Assembly (NCBI GenBank): GCA_020832495.1 | Contig: JAFIEP010000052.1 | Location: forward strand, 1-64,000 | Direction: 5' to 3' | Length of the DNA stretch: 64,000 bases | DNA from: Acidimicrobiia bacterium | GTDB lineage: Bacteria; Actinomycetota; Acidimicrobiia; Acidimicrobiales; Acidimicrobilacustridaceae | Shown: one piece after another, positions 51,438 to 60,076 of the stretch | Numbering within the stretch: the stretch's first letter is position 1 | How the letters are laid out: the number at the start of each line of letters is the position of its first letter | The notes under the pieces: generated by a model | The model's input: the letters and a program-made list of their open reading frames with translations, nothing else | What the model was told of the DNA's origin: nothing | The model's database searches: none | Translations under genes and position numbers: made by a program

Positions 51438-54400
51438 TCAGAGCCGGAGCACGAAGGGATCGAGCAAGTCGAGGTGCACGTTGTAGAAGGCGTCGCGCTT
51501 GGAGGCAACGGCTCCCCACCGCCGCCCGTACGTTGCCTCGTCCTCCTCGGGGTGGAGTGATCCTCGCGAGGCGCTCTCGGCGTGGTAGAGCTCGCCCCAC
51601 GGCGTGTACACGACACGGTGCCCCCGAGCGCCCAGCCGCAGGCAGAAGTCGACGTCGTTGAAGGCCACCGGGATCTGTTCGTCGAACCCCCCGACGCTCC
51701 AGTAGCTCGACGTCCGGCACATCAACGCCGCGGCGGTGACCGCCGCGCAGTCGCGCACGTTGGCGCCGTACACACCGTGGGGCCCGCAGGTGAGGTTCAA
51801 CGCCTGGCCGCCGACCCCCAGCACGATGCCCTCGTGCTGCACCTTGACCTCCACGTCGTCGTCGCGGTCGTCGTCGCTGTCGTGGCCGGTGTCGTCGTCG
51901 TGGCCGGTCCCCTCGGAGACGGCTGGATCATCGTCCGGCTCGTTCTCGGTGTGCTCGTGCTCTTCGGCGGCGGGGTCGTCCCGGTCCTGCTCGGCGCCGC
52001 TGCGCCCCAGCCGGAGCAGGCGCAGGCCCACGGCGCCCACCTCCGGTCGGAGGGCCTGCTCGAGCAGGGCGTCGAACCAGCCCGGTTCAGCGGCGGCAGT
52101 GTCGTTGTTGAGCAGCAGCAGCACCGACCCCGACGCCGCTGCGGCACCGAGGTTCATCTGGCGGGCGTAGTTGAAGCGGTGCGGGTAGGACACCACGGTG
52201 GCGTCCAGTCCGTCGAGCAGGGCGAGCGTCGTCGGATCGGTCGACTCGTTGTCGACGATGACCAGTTCGATGTGAGGATGTGCCACGGTGCGCCGGAGGC
52301 TCCCCAGGCAGCGCTGGAGAAGCTCACCCCGGTCGCGGGTGGGGATGATGACCGACACCAACGGGTCCTCCCCGTGGTGCCACCGCACCCGGTGCCAGGT
52401 GGGGAGCAGGCCTGGCTCGACCGTTGCGCGCAGGCCACGGCGGTCGACCGCCTCGATCACCGCCCGGCGGCCAGCGTCCGCCGCAGCCGGCTTCACCCCG
52501 GCGGTCTGCGCTTCGGATCCCTCCACCATGCGCCAGTGGTAGAGGGGCCGGGCGACGTGGCCCACCCGATCGGTGCGCTCGGTGATGCGCAGCAGCAGGT
52601 CGTGGTCCTGGCTGCCGTCGTGGGTGGTTCGCCAGCCGCCGACCTGGCGGACCAGGTCGGCCCGGAGCGCTGTGAGGTGGTTGAGGTAGTTGCATCCGAG
52701 CAGCAGGTCCGGGTTCCAGTCGGGCTTGAACAGCGGGTCGACCCGGTTGCCTGCGGGGTCGAGCTTGTCCTCGTCGGTGTAGATCACGTCGAGGTCGGGA
52801 TCGTCACCGAGCAGGCGGGCCATCCACCACAACGCCGCCGGGTGGAGCACGTCGTCGTGGTCGAGCAACGCCACCCAGTCGCCCGTGGCGGTGGCGAAGG
52901 CGGCGTTGGTGGCGGCGGCGATGCCCGAGCCGTTCTCGACGGTGACCGCCGTGATGCGGGGGTCGCGCTCGGAGAGTGTGGCCAGGTAGTCGAGGGTGCC
53001 CTCGTCGGTGGAGCCGTCGTCGGCCACGCACAGCTGCCACATCGGCCAGACCTGCGCCTCCACCGAAGCGATCGCCTCCTCGAGCAGATCGACGGGGGAG
53101 TTCCAGGTGGGGAGCAGCACGCTGAAGCAGGGTTGGGCGGGCAACGTCGCCGCCTCGGCGGCCATGGCGGCCAGTTCGTGGGGGTGTTCCTCGTGGACCG
53201 TGCGCCAGATGCGATAGGGCCAGTGCTGCGCCAGGATGAACTGCAGGTGCAACCCGGCCTCCCGGGTGACCGACCAGCCGGTACGTAGCCGGCGTTCGAA
53301 ATGCTCCTGGCCCGGCCGGACACCGGCCGCTGATCCGTCCCATCCGGTTCCCGGTGCTCGGGCGGGCGACGAAGTGGAGATGGAGGTGGAGGTGGAGGTG
53401 GAAGGGCAGGTTCGGACCGGGGCGCGGTCGCTTGCCCGGGTCGGAGAATGGAGCCCGACGGGCGGGCGGACACCGAGCTGGTCCAGGGTGTCGAGCACCC
53501 ACGTCGTTGCGTCGGGGAGGCGAGCATCGTCGGCGGCCAAGCGACGTCGCTGCTCGCTCAGCAGTCGATCCGCCGTTGCCGGGTCGTACACCGGACCGGC
53601 CGCCGCCGCCCACAGGTCGCCAGGATCGTCGACCGTCCATGTCGGTGCGTCGGCGAGCGGCCCTCCGGCGAACACTGCGGCGGTGCCGAGTACCGGCACA
53701 CCTGCCGTGAGGCAGGAGGCGACCAGCAGCGGTTGGGGCATGCCGAACCGCCGGGGGAGCAGCGCCACGCGCGCCCGAGCCAGGGCGGCCCGATGCGCTG
53801 CAGGTTCGGCCACGTGGAGCCAGCTGGCCAGGGGCGGCGCCAGGCGGGCGGGACCATCGACGCCGAGCACGGCGGCGTCGCCCACCACAGCGGGGTCGGC
53901 GCCGGTGCGGGCCTCGTCGAGTACTCGCAGCGCCTCGTCGTCGGGGAGCCCGATCTCCCCGAAGAGGCGAACGGCCAACAACGGTCCGCGCCGTTGGCTG
54001 TGGCGGCGTCGCGGATCGGTGCCCCGTGCCCGATCGGGGGCCCTGACCACCTGGGGATGGCGTCCGTCGAGCCCAGGGGCCGTGTCGCTCTCGGCGGCGA
54101 GTCGCGCCACGGCGTCGGCCAGCACGGCGTCAGTGACGGCCACGGCGCTGCACGCCGACAGCGCAGCGGCGTCTCGGCCGGCCAACAGGTGGGTGACCTC
54201 GGCGGCGCCCACCAGATGGGTGGTGTCGGGTCGGTCCCCGGCGGCGTGGTGGCTGACCGAGGCCAGCTCGCTCAGCACGGCCACCACCGGGGGTGGCCGT
54301 TCCCCGGCCAGGGCGGCCGTGCGCGTGGCCACGTCCAGCGGCGGTAGGAGGTCGAAGGCGATGACGGCTCGTGCCAGCGCCACTGAGCGGGCCATCCACC

Positions 54401-54596
54401 CGGCCGGGTCAGCACTCGTGGCGGTACGCACGCCGGCCGAGCGCAGGCGGTGAGCGGCTCCGGGCACCTCGTCGGCAGCGAAGAGCACCACGTCGAACCC
54501 GGCATCGGCCAGGTCGATGGCCACGGCTGCTCGGCAACGTTCCACCGGATCGGCCCCGCCTGGATCGGGGGTGTGGGCTGCCAACAACACGAGCAT
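51438..54596 (-). CDS. Large glycosyltransferase with two GT2 domains
   Basis: The 1052-residue protein has an N-terminal region (1-400) with GT-B-like features (ALLPRRFGMPQPLLVASCLT). A Ser/Thr linker follows (PSTSTSTSISTSS), encoded by GGAGGT hexamer repeats near 53372-53404. The first GT-A domain starts at about 490 (CFSVLLPTWNSPVDLLEEAI, CVADDGSTDEG, ALLDHDDVL). The second starts at about 745 (VSVIIPTRDRGELLQRCLGS, IVDNESTD, LLNNDTA) and is interrupted at about 862-920 by an Asp/Glu/His-rich insert. It probably builds surface polysaccharide. ATG 54596 follows a TACGTT box by 6 nt. It diverges from the methyltransferase-kinase-like gene. Confidence 0.87.
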   Translation of the reverse strand: MLVLLAAHTPDPGGADPVERCRAAVAIDLADAGFDVVLFAADEVPGAAHRLRSAGVRTATSADPAGWMARSVALARAVIAFDLLPPLDVATRTAALAGERPPPVVAVLSELASVSHHAAGDRPDTTHLVGAAEVTHLLAGRDAAALSACSAVAVTDAVLADAVARLAAESDTAPGLDGRHPQVVRAPDRARGTDPRRRHSQRRGPLLAVRLFGEIGLPDDEALRVLDEARTGADPAVVGDAAVLGVDGPARLAPPLASWLHVAEPAAHRAALARARVALLPRRFGMPQPLLVASCLTAGVPVLGTAAVFAGGPLADAPTWTVDDPGDLWAAAAGPVYDPATADRLLSEQRRRLAADDARLPDATTWVLDTLDQLGVRPPVGLHSPTRASDRAPVRTCPSTSTSTSISTSSPARAPGTGWDGSAAGVRPGQEHFERRLRTGWSVTREAGLHLQFILAQHWPYRIWRTVHEEHPHELAAMAAEAATLPAQPCFSVLLPTWNSPVDLLEEAIASVEAQVWPMWQLCVADDGSTDEGTLDYLATLSERDPRITAVTVENGSGIAAATNAAFATATGDWVALLDHDDVLHPAALWWMARLLGDDPDLDVIYTDEDKLDPAGNRVDPLFKPDWNPDLLLGCNYLNHLTALRADLVRQVGGWRTTHDGSQDHDLLLRITERTDRVGHVARPLYHWRMVEGSEAQTAGVKPAAADAGRRAVIEAVDRRGLRATVEPGLLPTWHRVRWHHGEDPLVSVIIPTRDRGELLQRCLGSLRRTVAHPHIELVIVDNESTDPTTLALLDGLDATVVSYPHRFNYARQMNLGAAAASGSVLLLLNNDTAAAEPGWFDALLEQALRPEVGAVGLRLLRLGRSGAEQDRDDPAAEEHEHTENEPDDDPAVSEGTGHDDDTGHDSDDDRDDDVEVKVQHEGIVLGVGGQALNLTCGPHGVYGANVRDCAAVTAAALMCRTSSYWSVGGFDEQIPVAFNDVDFCLRLGARGHRVVYTPWGELYHAESASRGSLHPEEDEATYGRRWGAVASKRDAFYNVHLDLLDPFVLRL

Positions 54597-54602
54597 GGGG
54601 CG

Positions 54603-54608
54603 AACGTA
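54603..54608 (-). promoter_or_regulatory. -10 box of the large glycosyltransferase gene
   Basis: Minus-strand TACGTT ends 6 nt before ATG 54596. Confidence 0.5.
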
Positions 54609-54736
54609 CTCGGCACCTCGTCGGTGGGCGAGTTGCCTGCGCCCACTCGAGGTGGTCGTGGAGCGGGCCACTGGTGTCCTTCGCAGTGACGCCGGAGGGC
54701 AGGCGGGGCAGGCTGGGGGCGGTCACAGGGTGACGG

Positions 54737-54742
54737 TAGGAT
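54737..54742 (+). promoter_or_regulatory. Candidate -10 of the gene at 54846
   Basis: TAGGAT lies 103 nt before the ATG. Transcription from about 54749 would put the three 13-mer repeats in the 5' leader. Confidence 0.35.
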
Positions 54743-54780
54743 CGTCTGCCGCGTCGCCGACCCGACTCGCCGGTCCATTT

Positions 54781-54819
54781 CACCGACCCAGCTCACCGAC
54801 CCAGCTCACCGACCCAGCT
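54781..54819 (+). repeat. Three perfect 13-bp tandem repeats
   Basis: CACCGACCCAGCT occurs three times head to tail with no mismatch (54781, 54794, 54807), ending 26 bp before ATG 54846. It lies in the divergent gap between two polysaccharide-type genes. Thirteen is not a multiple of three, so it is unlikely to be coding. It may be an array of regulator sites or a leader RNA feature. Confidence 0.85.
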
Positions 54820-54845
54820 CGTTCACGAGGGGACATCTCCTGGCC

Positions 54846-56981
54846 ATGACCACGGCCCACACCACCGATGCACGCAGCGGCGTCCGGCTGATCGGCGACC
54901 CCTTGAGCTACGCCGACGGCGCCGAGCACGCCCTGTTGGCCACCATGCAGGACGCTGCCGATCGCTCGAGCCTGTCCGACGAGCTGGCCACCGGCATCGT
55001 GGACTGGCCCACCCGCTATCACCTGTCCCGGCTCCGGGCCAACCTCCTGCGCCCACTCACCTTGTCGCCTGGTCTGCGCGTCCTCGACGTGGGCGCCGGC
55101 ACCGGGGCACTCAGTCGCTACCTGGGCGAGCAAGGTGCGTCGGTGGTGGCGCTGGAAGGGAGCCTGGACCGGGCCCGGGTGGCGGCGGCGCGCTGTGCCG
55201 GGTTGCCATCGGTCGAGGTGGTGTGCGGTCCGCTGTCGGAACTCGATGACGAGGACGGCTTCGACCTGGTGGTGGTGTGCGGGGTACTCGAGTACTCGAG
55301 CGCCGCCATGGGAGGCGCCGGCGGGCCGGACGCCTTCCTCGATCGGGTCCGTGGGCTGTGCCGGGACGACGGCGCGGTGGTGCTGGCCATCGAGAACCAG
55401 CTTGGGCTGAAGTACCTGCTCGGCTACGCCGAGGATCATCTCGGACGGCCGTGGGTCGGGATCGAGGGCTACCCGGACGACCCGGCCATCCGCACCTGGT
55501 CCCGCAGGCGCCTGGCCGAGTTGCTCGACCGTGCCGGCTTCGACGCGCAGCGGTGGCTCTACCCCTATCCCGACTACAAGTTGCCCTCCGCCGTGGTCAG
55601 CCACGACGCCTATGCCCAGCCCGATGCCACCGACCTCGTCGACCAACTGGTGCGACTGCCGGTGCGCGACTACTCCCACCCACCGTTGCTGCTGGCCGAC
55701 GAACGGTCCGCTCACCGCAGCCTGGTGGACGCTGGGTTGGGACCGGACGTGGCCAACTCCTTCGTGGTGGTGGCCTCGTCGGCGGCCGCGGTCCCCGACC
55801 GGTTGGTCGACCCGGACGTGGTGGTGTGGCGTTTCGGGGACGAGCGCGAAGCCCGCTGGTTGCGGGCCACCACCGTTCGGCGCGTCCCGTCCGAGAGCGA
55901 CGGCCCGCTCGACGGAGCTTCCTTCGCCGACGGCCGCCTCGTGGCACACCAGCGCCGCCTGGTCGACGACGTACCGTCGGTGGTGCGCTCGGGCTGGTTG
56001 CGTCAGGAGGTGGTGGCCGAGGCCCCGTACGTGCGGGGGACCACCCTCGAGCAGCAGGTCCTCGATGCCTGTCGTCGTCGACGGGTCGACGAGGTGGCGT
56101 CCGTGCTGCGCCGCTGGCGTGCCCACCTTTCCGACCTCGAAGTGGCGCCCGCCGACGATGCCGACGCGCTGCCCCTGCGGCCGGACGGAACACCCACCGT
56201 GTTGCCCGACGACCACCTCGACGTTGCGCTCGACAACTTCGTCGACGACGGCGGTCCGACCCTCCACTTCATTGACAGCGAGTGGCGGGTGGACGGTGGG
56301 GTGGCGACCCACCTGGTGGTGGCCCGCAGTCTGTGGGGGCTGGCCCGCACCCTGGTCACCACCGGCGTCGATCACCCGTGGTCGGTGGAGGTCACCGTCG
56401 ACGAGTTGGCCGTCACCCTCGGCGGGTTGGCCGGCGTGGTGCTCGACGACGAGGTGCTCGAGGAGTGGCGCACGGCCGAGGGTGAGCTGCAGCACCTGGT
56501 GAACGGTCAGGACCCCGGGGAGACCACCGACGAGTACGCCGAGATCGGCCGCAGCTGCCGCGCTGACTTCGGGGTCACCCGGGAGCTGCCCTTCTCGGCC
56601 CTGCGGAGGGCCAACGACGAGATGCAGCGGGCCTGGGCGGAGGCGTCACCCGACCGGCTCCGCCAGCGGTTGGCCGACGCCGAGACACACATCGAGAACC
56701 AGGACCGGCTCATGGTCGAGATGAACGAGGCCATGATCGAGTTGCGCGAGGACATCCACCGAGTCGTGATGCACGGCCGCCGACTCGAGGGGGAAGTCGA
56801 GGGAGCGCACGAGCAACTCGGCGCCCTGGCCGACGCCGGTCGGCAACTGAGCGAGGCCGCCGAACGAGAGGCTCGGTTGCATGCCGAGGTGGCCGAACTC
56901 AACGGCATCATCGCCCAGATTCGCAGTCGGCTCCCGTTTCGTGTCTACCTGAAGCTCAAGGCGCTGGCCGGACGGGGCTGA
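54846..56981 (+). CDS. Methyltransferase / kinase-like / coiled-coil protein (WbdD-like layout)
   Basis: The 711-residue protein has a SAM-methyltransferase domain at about 55-260 with motif I D81-V-G-A-G-T-G87 and LEGSLDRARVAAARC. A middle region (about 290-530) carries a kinase-type catalytic loop H457-L-D459-V-A-L-D-N464 (HxDxxxxN), followed by the metal-binding-like I-D477-S-E479-W. Residues about 590-690 form a long coiled coil, and the end (PFRVYLKLKALAGRG) is basic and amphipathic. The order methyltransferase, kinase, coiled coil matches E. coli WbdD, which caps O-antigen chains and measures their length. That function here is inference from architecture and from neighbouring glycosyltransferases. 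Confidence 0.75.
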   Translation: MTTAHTTDARSGVRLIGDPLSYADGAEHALLATMQDAADRSSLSDELATGIVDWPTRYHLSRLRANLLRPLTLSPGLRVLDVGAGTGALSRYLGEQGASVVALEGSLDRARVAAARCAGLPSVEVVCGPLSELDDEDGFDLVVVCGVLEYSSAAMGGAGGPDAFLDRVRGLCRDDGAVVLAIENQLGLKYLLGYAEDHLGRPWVGIEGYPDDPAIRTWSRRRLAELLDRAGFDAQRWLYPYPDYKLPSAVVSHDAYAQPDATDLVDQLVRLPVRDYSHPPLLLADERSAHRSLVDAGLGPDVANSFVVVASSAAAVPDRLVDPDVVVWRFGDEREARWLRATTVRRVPSESDGPLDGASFADGRLVAHQRRLVDDVPSVVRSGWLRQEVVAEAPYVRGTTLEQQVLDACRRRRVDEVASVLRRWRAHLSDLEVAPADDADALPLRPDGTPTVLPDDHLDVALDNFVDDGGPTLHFIDSEWRVDGGVATHLVVARSLWGLARTLVTTGVDHPWSVEVTVDELAVTLGGLAGVVLDDEVLEEWRTAEGELQHLVNGQDPGETTDEYAEIGRSCRADFGVTRELPFSALRRANDEMQRAWAEASPDRLRQRLADAETHIENQDRLMVEMNEAMIELREDIHRVVMHGRRLEGEVEGAHEQLGALADAGRQLSEAAEREARLHAEVAELNGIIAQIRSRLPFRVYLKLKALAGRG

Positions 56982-57017
56982 CCCGAGCCGACTCACCCGC
57001 CGGCCCGCCCTCCCGGC

Positions 57018-57056
57018 GACGGGACCGCCGGCAACTCGACCGCCGGCCGGCCCGTC
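57018..57056. terminator. GC hairpin between convergent genes
   Basis: GACGGG (57018-57023) pairs with CCCGTC (57051-57056); inner GCCGGC-type pairs extend the stem around an AACTCGACC loop. It lies between the stops of the genes ending at 56981 and 57078. Confidence 0.4.
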
Positions 57057-57077
57057 CCCCACCCGATCGGCGGTAGC

Positions 57078-57926
57078 TCACCCGGCTGAGCGGAGGCGTT
57101 GCACGAGGTCGGCCACTCGTCGGTCCTCGATCATGGTGCCCGCTGCCAGGCCGTCGGCCAGCTCGGCGTCGTCGACGGCCCACGAGCGCCACTCGTCCTC
57201 GAAGCGACCCTGGCGGTGCACGTCGAGGAGGCGCCGCCACACCACGCCGAGGCTGTCGGGCAGGTCATCGTTGCGTTCGAGGGCTTCCCCTCCCTTGATG
57301 ATCTTGGTGGCGAACTGCACGTAGGAACGCATGGGGAAGTGCAGGACCACGAGGCGACCGTCGTCGAGTTCCCCGCGGGTCGGGTGTTCTACCCAGTGGT
57401 TCCCCATGAACACCTGGGCCTCGGGGTGGGCTCGGTGGCACACCTTCGGGGGCAGGGCCACCCCCTCGTGGTTGACCGACATCGTGTAGCGCCAGCGCAG
57501 CCGGTCGTGCCACGGCGCCGCCGGTGGGGTACCGGAGGGCTCTCCGCGGGCCACGAAGTTGAAGCGCTGGGCCACCACCACGTCCACGCCATCGGGCACC
57601 GATCCGAGGGTGGTGCGGAGGTCGCCGTTGGTCGGCCACCAGAACTCGTCGGCGTCGGCGTTGATCACCCAGTCGGCGCCGAAGTCCGTGGCGGCCAGCC
57701 GAGCCATGCGCGACACCCAGCGGGGCTGATCGTAGGTGTCCTCCCGCTCCTCGATGAGGTGGAGCCGCCCCTGCTGTTCGTAGTGGCGCAGCACGTCGGT
57801 CGTGCCGTCCACCGACAGGTTGTCGGTGGCCACCACGAAGTCGACCCCGAGCGCGAAGTGGGCGTCCAACATGTCGGCGACGATGTCGATCTCGTCGCGC
57901 ACCAGCAGGGTCATGACGATCTTCAC
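57078..57926 (-). CDS. Small GT2-like glycosyltransferase
   Basis: The 282-residue protein begins KIVMTLLVRDEIDIVADMLD and has VVATDNLSVDGTTDVL and WVINADADEFW, the DxD-containing core of glycosyltransferases that hydrolyse or transfer from nucleotide sugars. HRAHPEAQVFMGNHWVEHPT and LHFPMRSYVQFATKI follow, as in the Glyco_tranf_2_4 group. The GTG at 57926 overlaps the stop of the pyruvyl-transferase-family gene (GTGA), so the two are co-translated. The open frame further upstream lacks similarity. The sugar is unknown. Confidence 0.82.
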   Translation of the reverse strand: MKIVMTLLVRDEIDIVADMLDAHFALGVDFVVATDNLSVDGTTDVLRHYEQQGRLHLIEEREDTYDQPRWVSRMARLAATDFGADWVINADADEFWWPTNGDLRTTLGSVPDGVDVVVAQRFNFVARGEPSGTPPAAPWHDRLRWRYTMSVNHEGVALPPKVCHRAHPEAQVFMGNHWVEHPTRGELDDGRLVVLHFPMRSYVQFATKIIKGGEALERNDDLPDSLGVVWRRLLDVHRQGRFEDEWRSWAVDDAELADGLAAGTMIEDRRVADLVQRLRSAG

Positions 57927-59011
57927 GGTCGGGCCTCCGGGCGGTCGACGGTCACCCCGGCGAGGGCGGCGGCCTGTTCCCAGGCGTCCTCGGCAGTCTC
58001 GGCACGGTGGGTGAGGGGGCTGGCGGCCGTGGACGCCGCCACCACACCGTGCACCTTGCCGTAGCTGTTGTCGAGCACGACCGAGGGGATGCCGGCGGCC
58101 AGCGCCACCACGTGGGCGTGGAGGCGGTCGGTGACCACCACCTTCCCCCGGCTGAGCACGCGCAGCCCTCGGTGCAGCCATGCCTCGGCCAGGGGACCGA
58201 ACGTGCGAGCCGCGGGACGCCACCACCGCCCGGTGGCCGGTTCGCCACGGCGCATGCGGGCGAGCAGCACGGCGTTGCACTCGTACGCCCGGCGGGCGCC
58301 GGCCGGCCATGGATCCTCGCCGGGGAGCGGTTCGAGCCAGTCGACCACCTCGGCGGTCCCGAGTGCATCAGTCGGCGGTGGGTGCAGGGCCTCGCCGTCG
58401 CTCCGGGACAACCACACCACGTCGGTCGTCGGAGGGGTTGGTCGTTCGAGGGGACCGAGGGCGAAGGCCATGTCAGGGCAGAACCGCACCGGTGCGTCGA
58501 ACAGCGTCCGGGCCAGTGCCAGGCTGCGGTCTTCGCGACACAAGATGGTGACGTCGCCGTGGTCGTCCACCAGGCGGGCCACACGGGCGGCCTCGGTCGG
58601 ATCGACGAAGTGGATGCTCTGGGGGAGTTGCACGATGCGGTTGTCACGGCACGAGGCCAGCAAGCGTTCGCGCAGGCCTTGCTGGCCCCGGTAGAGGTCG
58701 CCGAAGTTGCCGCCGCCGTTCACCAGGATCGGACCGTCGCCCACCCGTTTGCGCAGCATCCGCACGCTGCAGGCGTCCCAGGCGGCTCGGTAACGGACGG
58801 GCACGTCGAGGCTTGCCAGCGCGGCCTCCGCCCCCAGCCAGATGGCGGCGTCGCCCACGTTGCGGTGGTTGGGGAAGTTGACCAGGGCCACCGGCCGGCC
58901 GGGTTCGAGCAGTTCGCCGAGGACCCGCCCGATGTGGTGGCGGAGGTCATCGAGTACCCCGAGGTGGGCCGGGTGGGTGGCGGGATCCGTCAGGGGATCG
59001 GTAGCGGGCAC
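57923..59011 (-). CDS. Polysaccharide pyruvyl transferase-family protein
   Basis: The 362-residue protein has VALVNFPNHRNVGDAAIWLG and ILVNGGGNFGDLYRGQQGLR at the N-terminus. VVVTDRLHAHVVALAAGIPS with VVLDNSYGKVHG lies at the C-terminus. This is the CsaB/ExoV pattern in which pyruvate is moved from PEP to a sugar of a surface polymer. Pyruvylated polymers are the classic ligand of SLH domains, and an SLH protein is encoded at 18757. GTG 59011 follows a TAGCGT box by 6 nt. It heads a two-gene operon with the small glycosyltransferase. Confidence 0.87.
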   Translation of the reverse strand: MPATDPLTDPATHPAHLGVLDDLRHHIGRVLGELLEPGRPVALVNFPNHRNVGDAAIWLGAEAALASLDVPVRYRAAWDACSVRMLRKRVGDGPILVNGGGNFGDLYRGQQGLRERLLASCRDNRIVQLPQSIHFVDPTEAARVARLVDDHGDVTILCREDRSLALARTLFDAPVRFCPDMAFALGPLERPTPPTTDVVWLSRSDGEALHPPPTDALGTAEVVDWLEPLPGEDPWPAGARRAYECNAVLLARMRRGEPATGRWWRPAARTFGPLAEAWLHRGLRVLSRGKVVVTDRLHAHVVALAAGIPSVVLDNSYGKVHGVVAASTAASPLTHRAETAEDAWEQAAALAGVTVDRPEARP

Positions 59012-59017
59012 GGATCG

Positions 59018-59023
59018 ACGCTA
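59018..59023 (-). promoter_or_regulatory. -10 box of the pyruvyl-transferase operon
   Basis: Minus-strand TAGCGT ends 6 nt before GTG 59011. Confidence 0.5.
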
Positions 59024-59206
59024 CCTGCGCTCGCCTCGCCGTCGGCGCACCGCCGTGGCCGTCTCGGCGGTGGCGGGGCACCGTGGCGGTTCGTCGCTCG
59101 ACGGCCGGTAGGGTTCGTCGTGTCCCAGCAGCACCGAGCCGGCGGGTGCCCGGCGGGCTGGGCAGCCCCAGTCCGCACGCACGCACGAACCAGCCCGGGA
59201 GCACGA

Positions 59207-59653
59207 GTGGACCTGCACGTCGAGCAGCTCTGTCCGGTCGACCGGTCCGTCGTCTGGTGGGCGCTCACCGACCCCGAGGCCCTCGGCTGCTGGTACGGCG
59301 AACTCGACGGATTCCGGGCCGAGCCCGGTTGCACGTTCGTCGTGGGTCAGCCCGGATCGCAGCGTCGCCCTGACGCCTCGCCCGGCGCCGACGCGCCGCA
59401 GCCAGTGCAGCGCGGCGAGGTTTTGCTCGCTGATGCTCCCGAGCGCCTCACCTGGCGCCTGCAGCGTGAACGACCGCTCACCACCGTGTGCTGGCGCCTG
59501 TTCGACCACCCCCAGGGCACGGTCCTGCGCTTGGACCACACCGGCTTCAGCGGCCGGGCCGGAGTGGTCGAAGCAGCGTTGGAGCGAGTGCGCTGGCAGC
59601 GGCGGCTCCGCGGGGACCTCGCCCACCTGGTGGTCGAGCAATCGGCGGCGTGA
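59207..59653 (+). CDS. SRPBCC / START-like domain protein
   Basis: The 148-residue protein has the SRPBCC pattern: VEQLCPVDRSVVWWALTDPE at the first strand and helix, GCWYGELDGFRAEPG, then LTWRLQRERPLTTVCWRLFD and GTVLRLDHTGFSG. AHSA1-like members bind hydrophobic ligands or assist chaperones; the role here is unknown. GTG 59207 is chosen because GGGAG (59197-59201) lies 5 nt upstream. A TAGGGT box at 59109-59114 precedes an in-frame GTG at 59120 by 5 nt, which would add 29 residues. Confidence 0.75.
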   Translation: MDLHVEQLCPVDRSVVWWALTDPEALGCWYGELDGFRAEPGCTFVVGQPGSQRRPDASPGADAPQPVQRGEVLLADAPERLTWRLQRERPLTTVCWRLFDHPQGTVLRLDHTGFSGRAGVVEAALERVRWQRRLRGDLAHLVVEQSAA

Positions 59654-59662
59654 CCGGGGGTC

Positions 59663-60058
59663 TCAACCGCGTCCCATGACGCGATCCACGGCGATCTCGA
59701 TCACCACCCGGTCCTCGCGTTCCTTCGGCTGGCGGTAGCGCTCGGCGTAGCGACCGACGCCCTCGGCGATGGCGGCGGCGTCGTCACGTAGATGGGCCAC
59801 ACCCTCGAGCGTGCACCATCGGCCACCGTCCACCTGGCACACCGCCGCCCGACTGCCCGGTGCTGCGGCAACGTTGCGTGCCTTGCGGGACGGGGCGAAG
59901 GTGATGACCCGCACGAGCTGGGCCGGGGCGTCCCAGGTGAACCCGACCGCCACCACGTGAGGTGATCCGTCAGGACGGAACGTGGTGAGCGTGGCCAGGT
60001 GTCGTTCGGTCAGGAACGCGGTGAGTTCTGGGGGGAGGTCACTCGGGTCATGGGCCAT
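59663..60058 (-). CDS. PPOX-class (possibly F420-dependent) oxidoreductase
   Basis: The 131-residue protein has the split-barrel pattern ELTAFLTERHLATLTTFRPD followed by GSPHVVAVGFTWD. FAPSRKARNVAAAPGSRAAV and the terminal DRVVIEIAVDRVMG fit the TIGR-type Rv1155 group of F420- or FMN-dependent proteins, common in actinobacteria. The cofactor and substrate cannot be told. AAGGA lies 8 nt before ATG 60058. It is 18 bp from the end of the first FtsX-type gene, which is on the same strand upstream of it. Confidence 0.8.
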   Translation of the reverse strand: MAHDPSDLPPELTAFLTERHLATLTTFRPDGSPHVVAVGFTWDAPAQLVRVITFAPSRKARNVAAAPGSRAAVCQVDGGRWCTLEGVAHLRDDAAAIAEGVGRYAERYRQPKEREDRVVIEIAVDRVMGRG

Positions 60059-60076
60059 GGGCCGATCCTTGCAGAC

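Noticed and set aside
51797-52170. GTC-rich tract around 51850-51960 as a possible microsatellite or CRISPR-like array
   Set aside because: The units are irregular and lie in frame in the glycosyltransferase gene, where they encode an acidic insert. There are no spacers or regular repeats.
53372-53404. GGAGGT hexamer tract as a cluster of ribosome-binding sites
   Set aside because: It lies inside the glycosyltransferase gene on the opposite strand and encodes a Ser/Thr linker. No plus-strand start codon follows with a plausible product.
58007-59206. N-terminal continuation of the SRPBCC frame to 58007
   Set aside because: The upstream part is antisense to the pyruvyl-transferase-family gene and has no similarity. 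The GGGAG site before GTG 59207 and the domain boundary support the short form.
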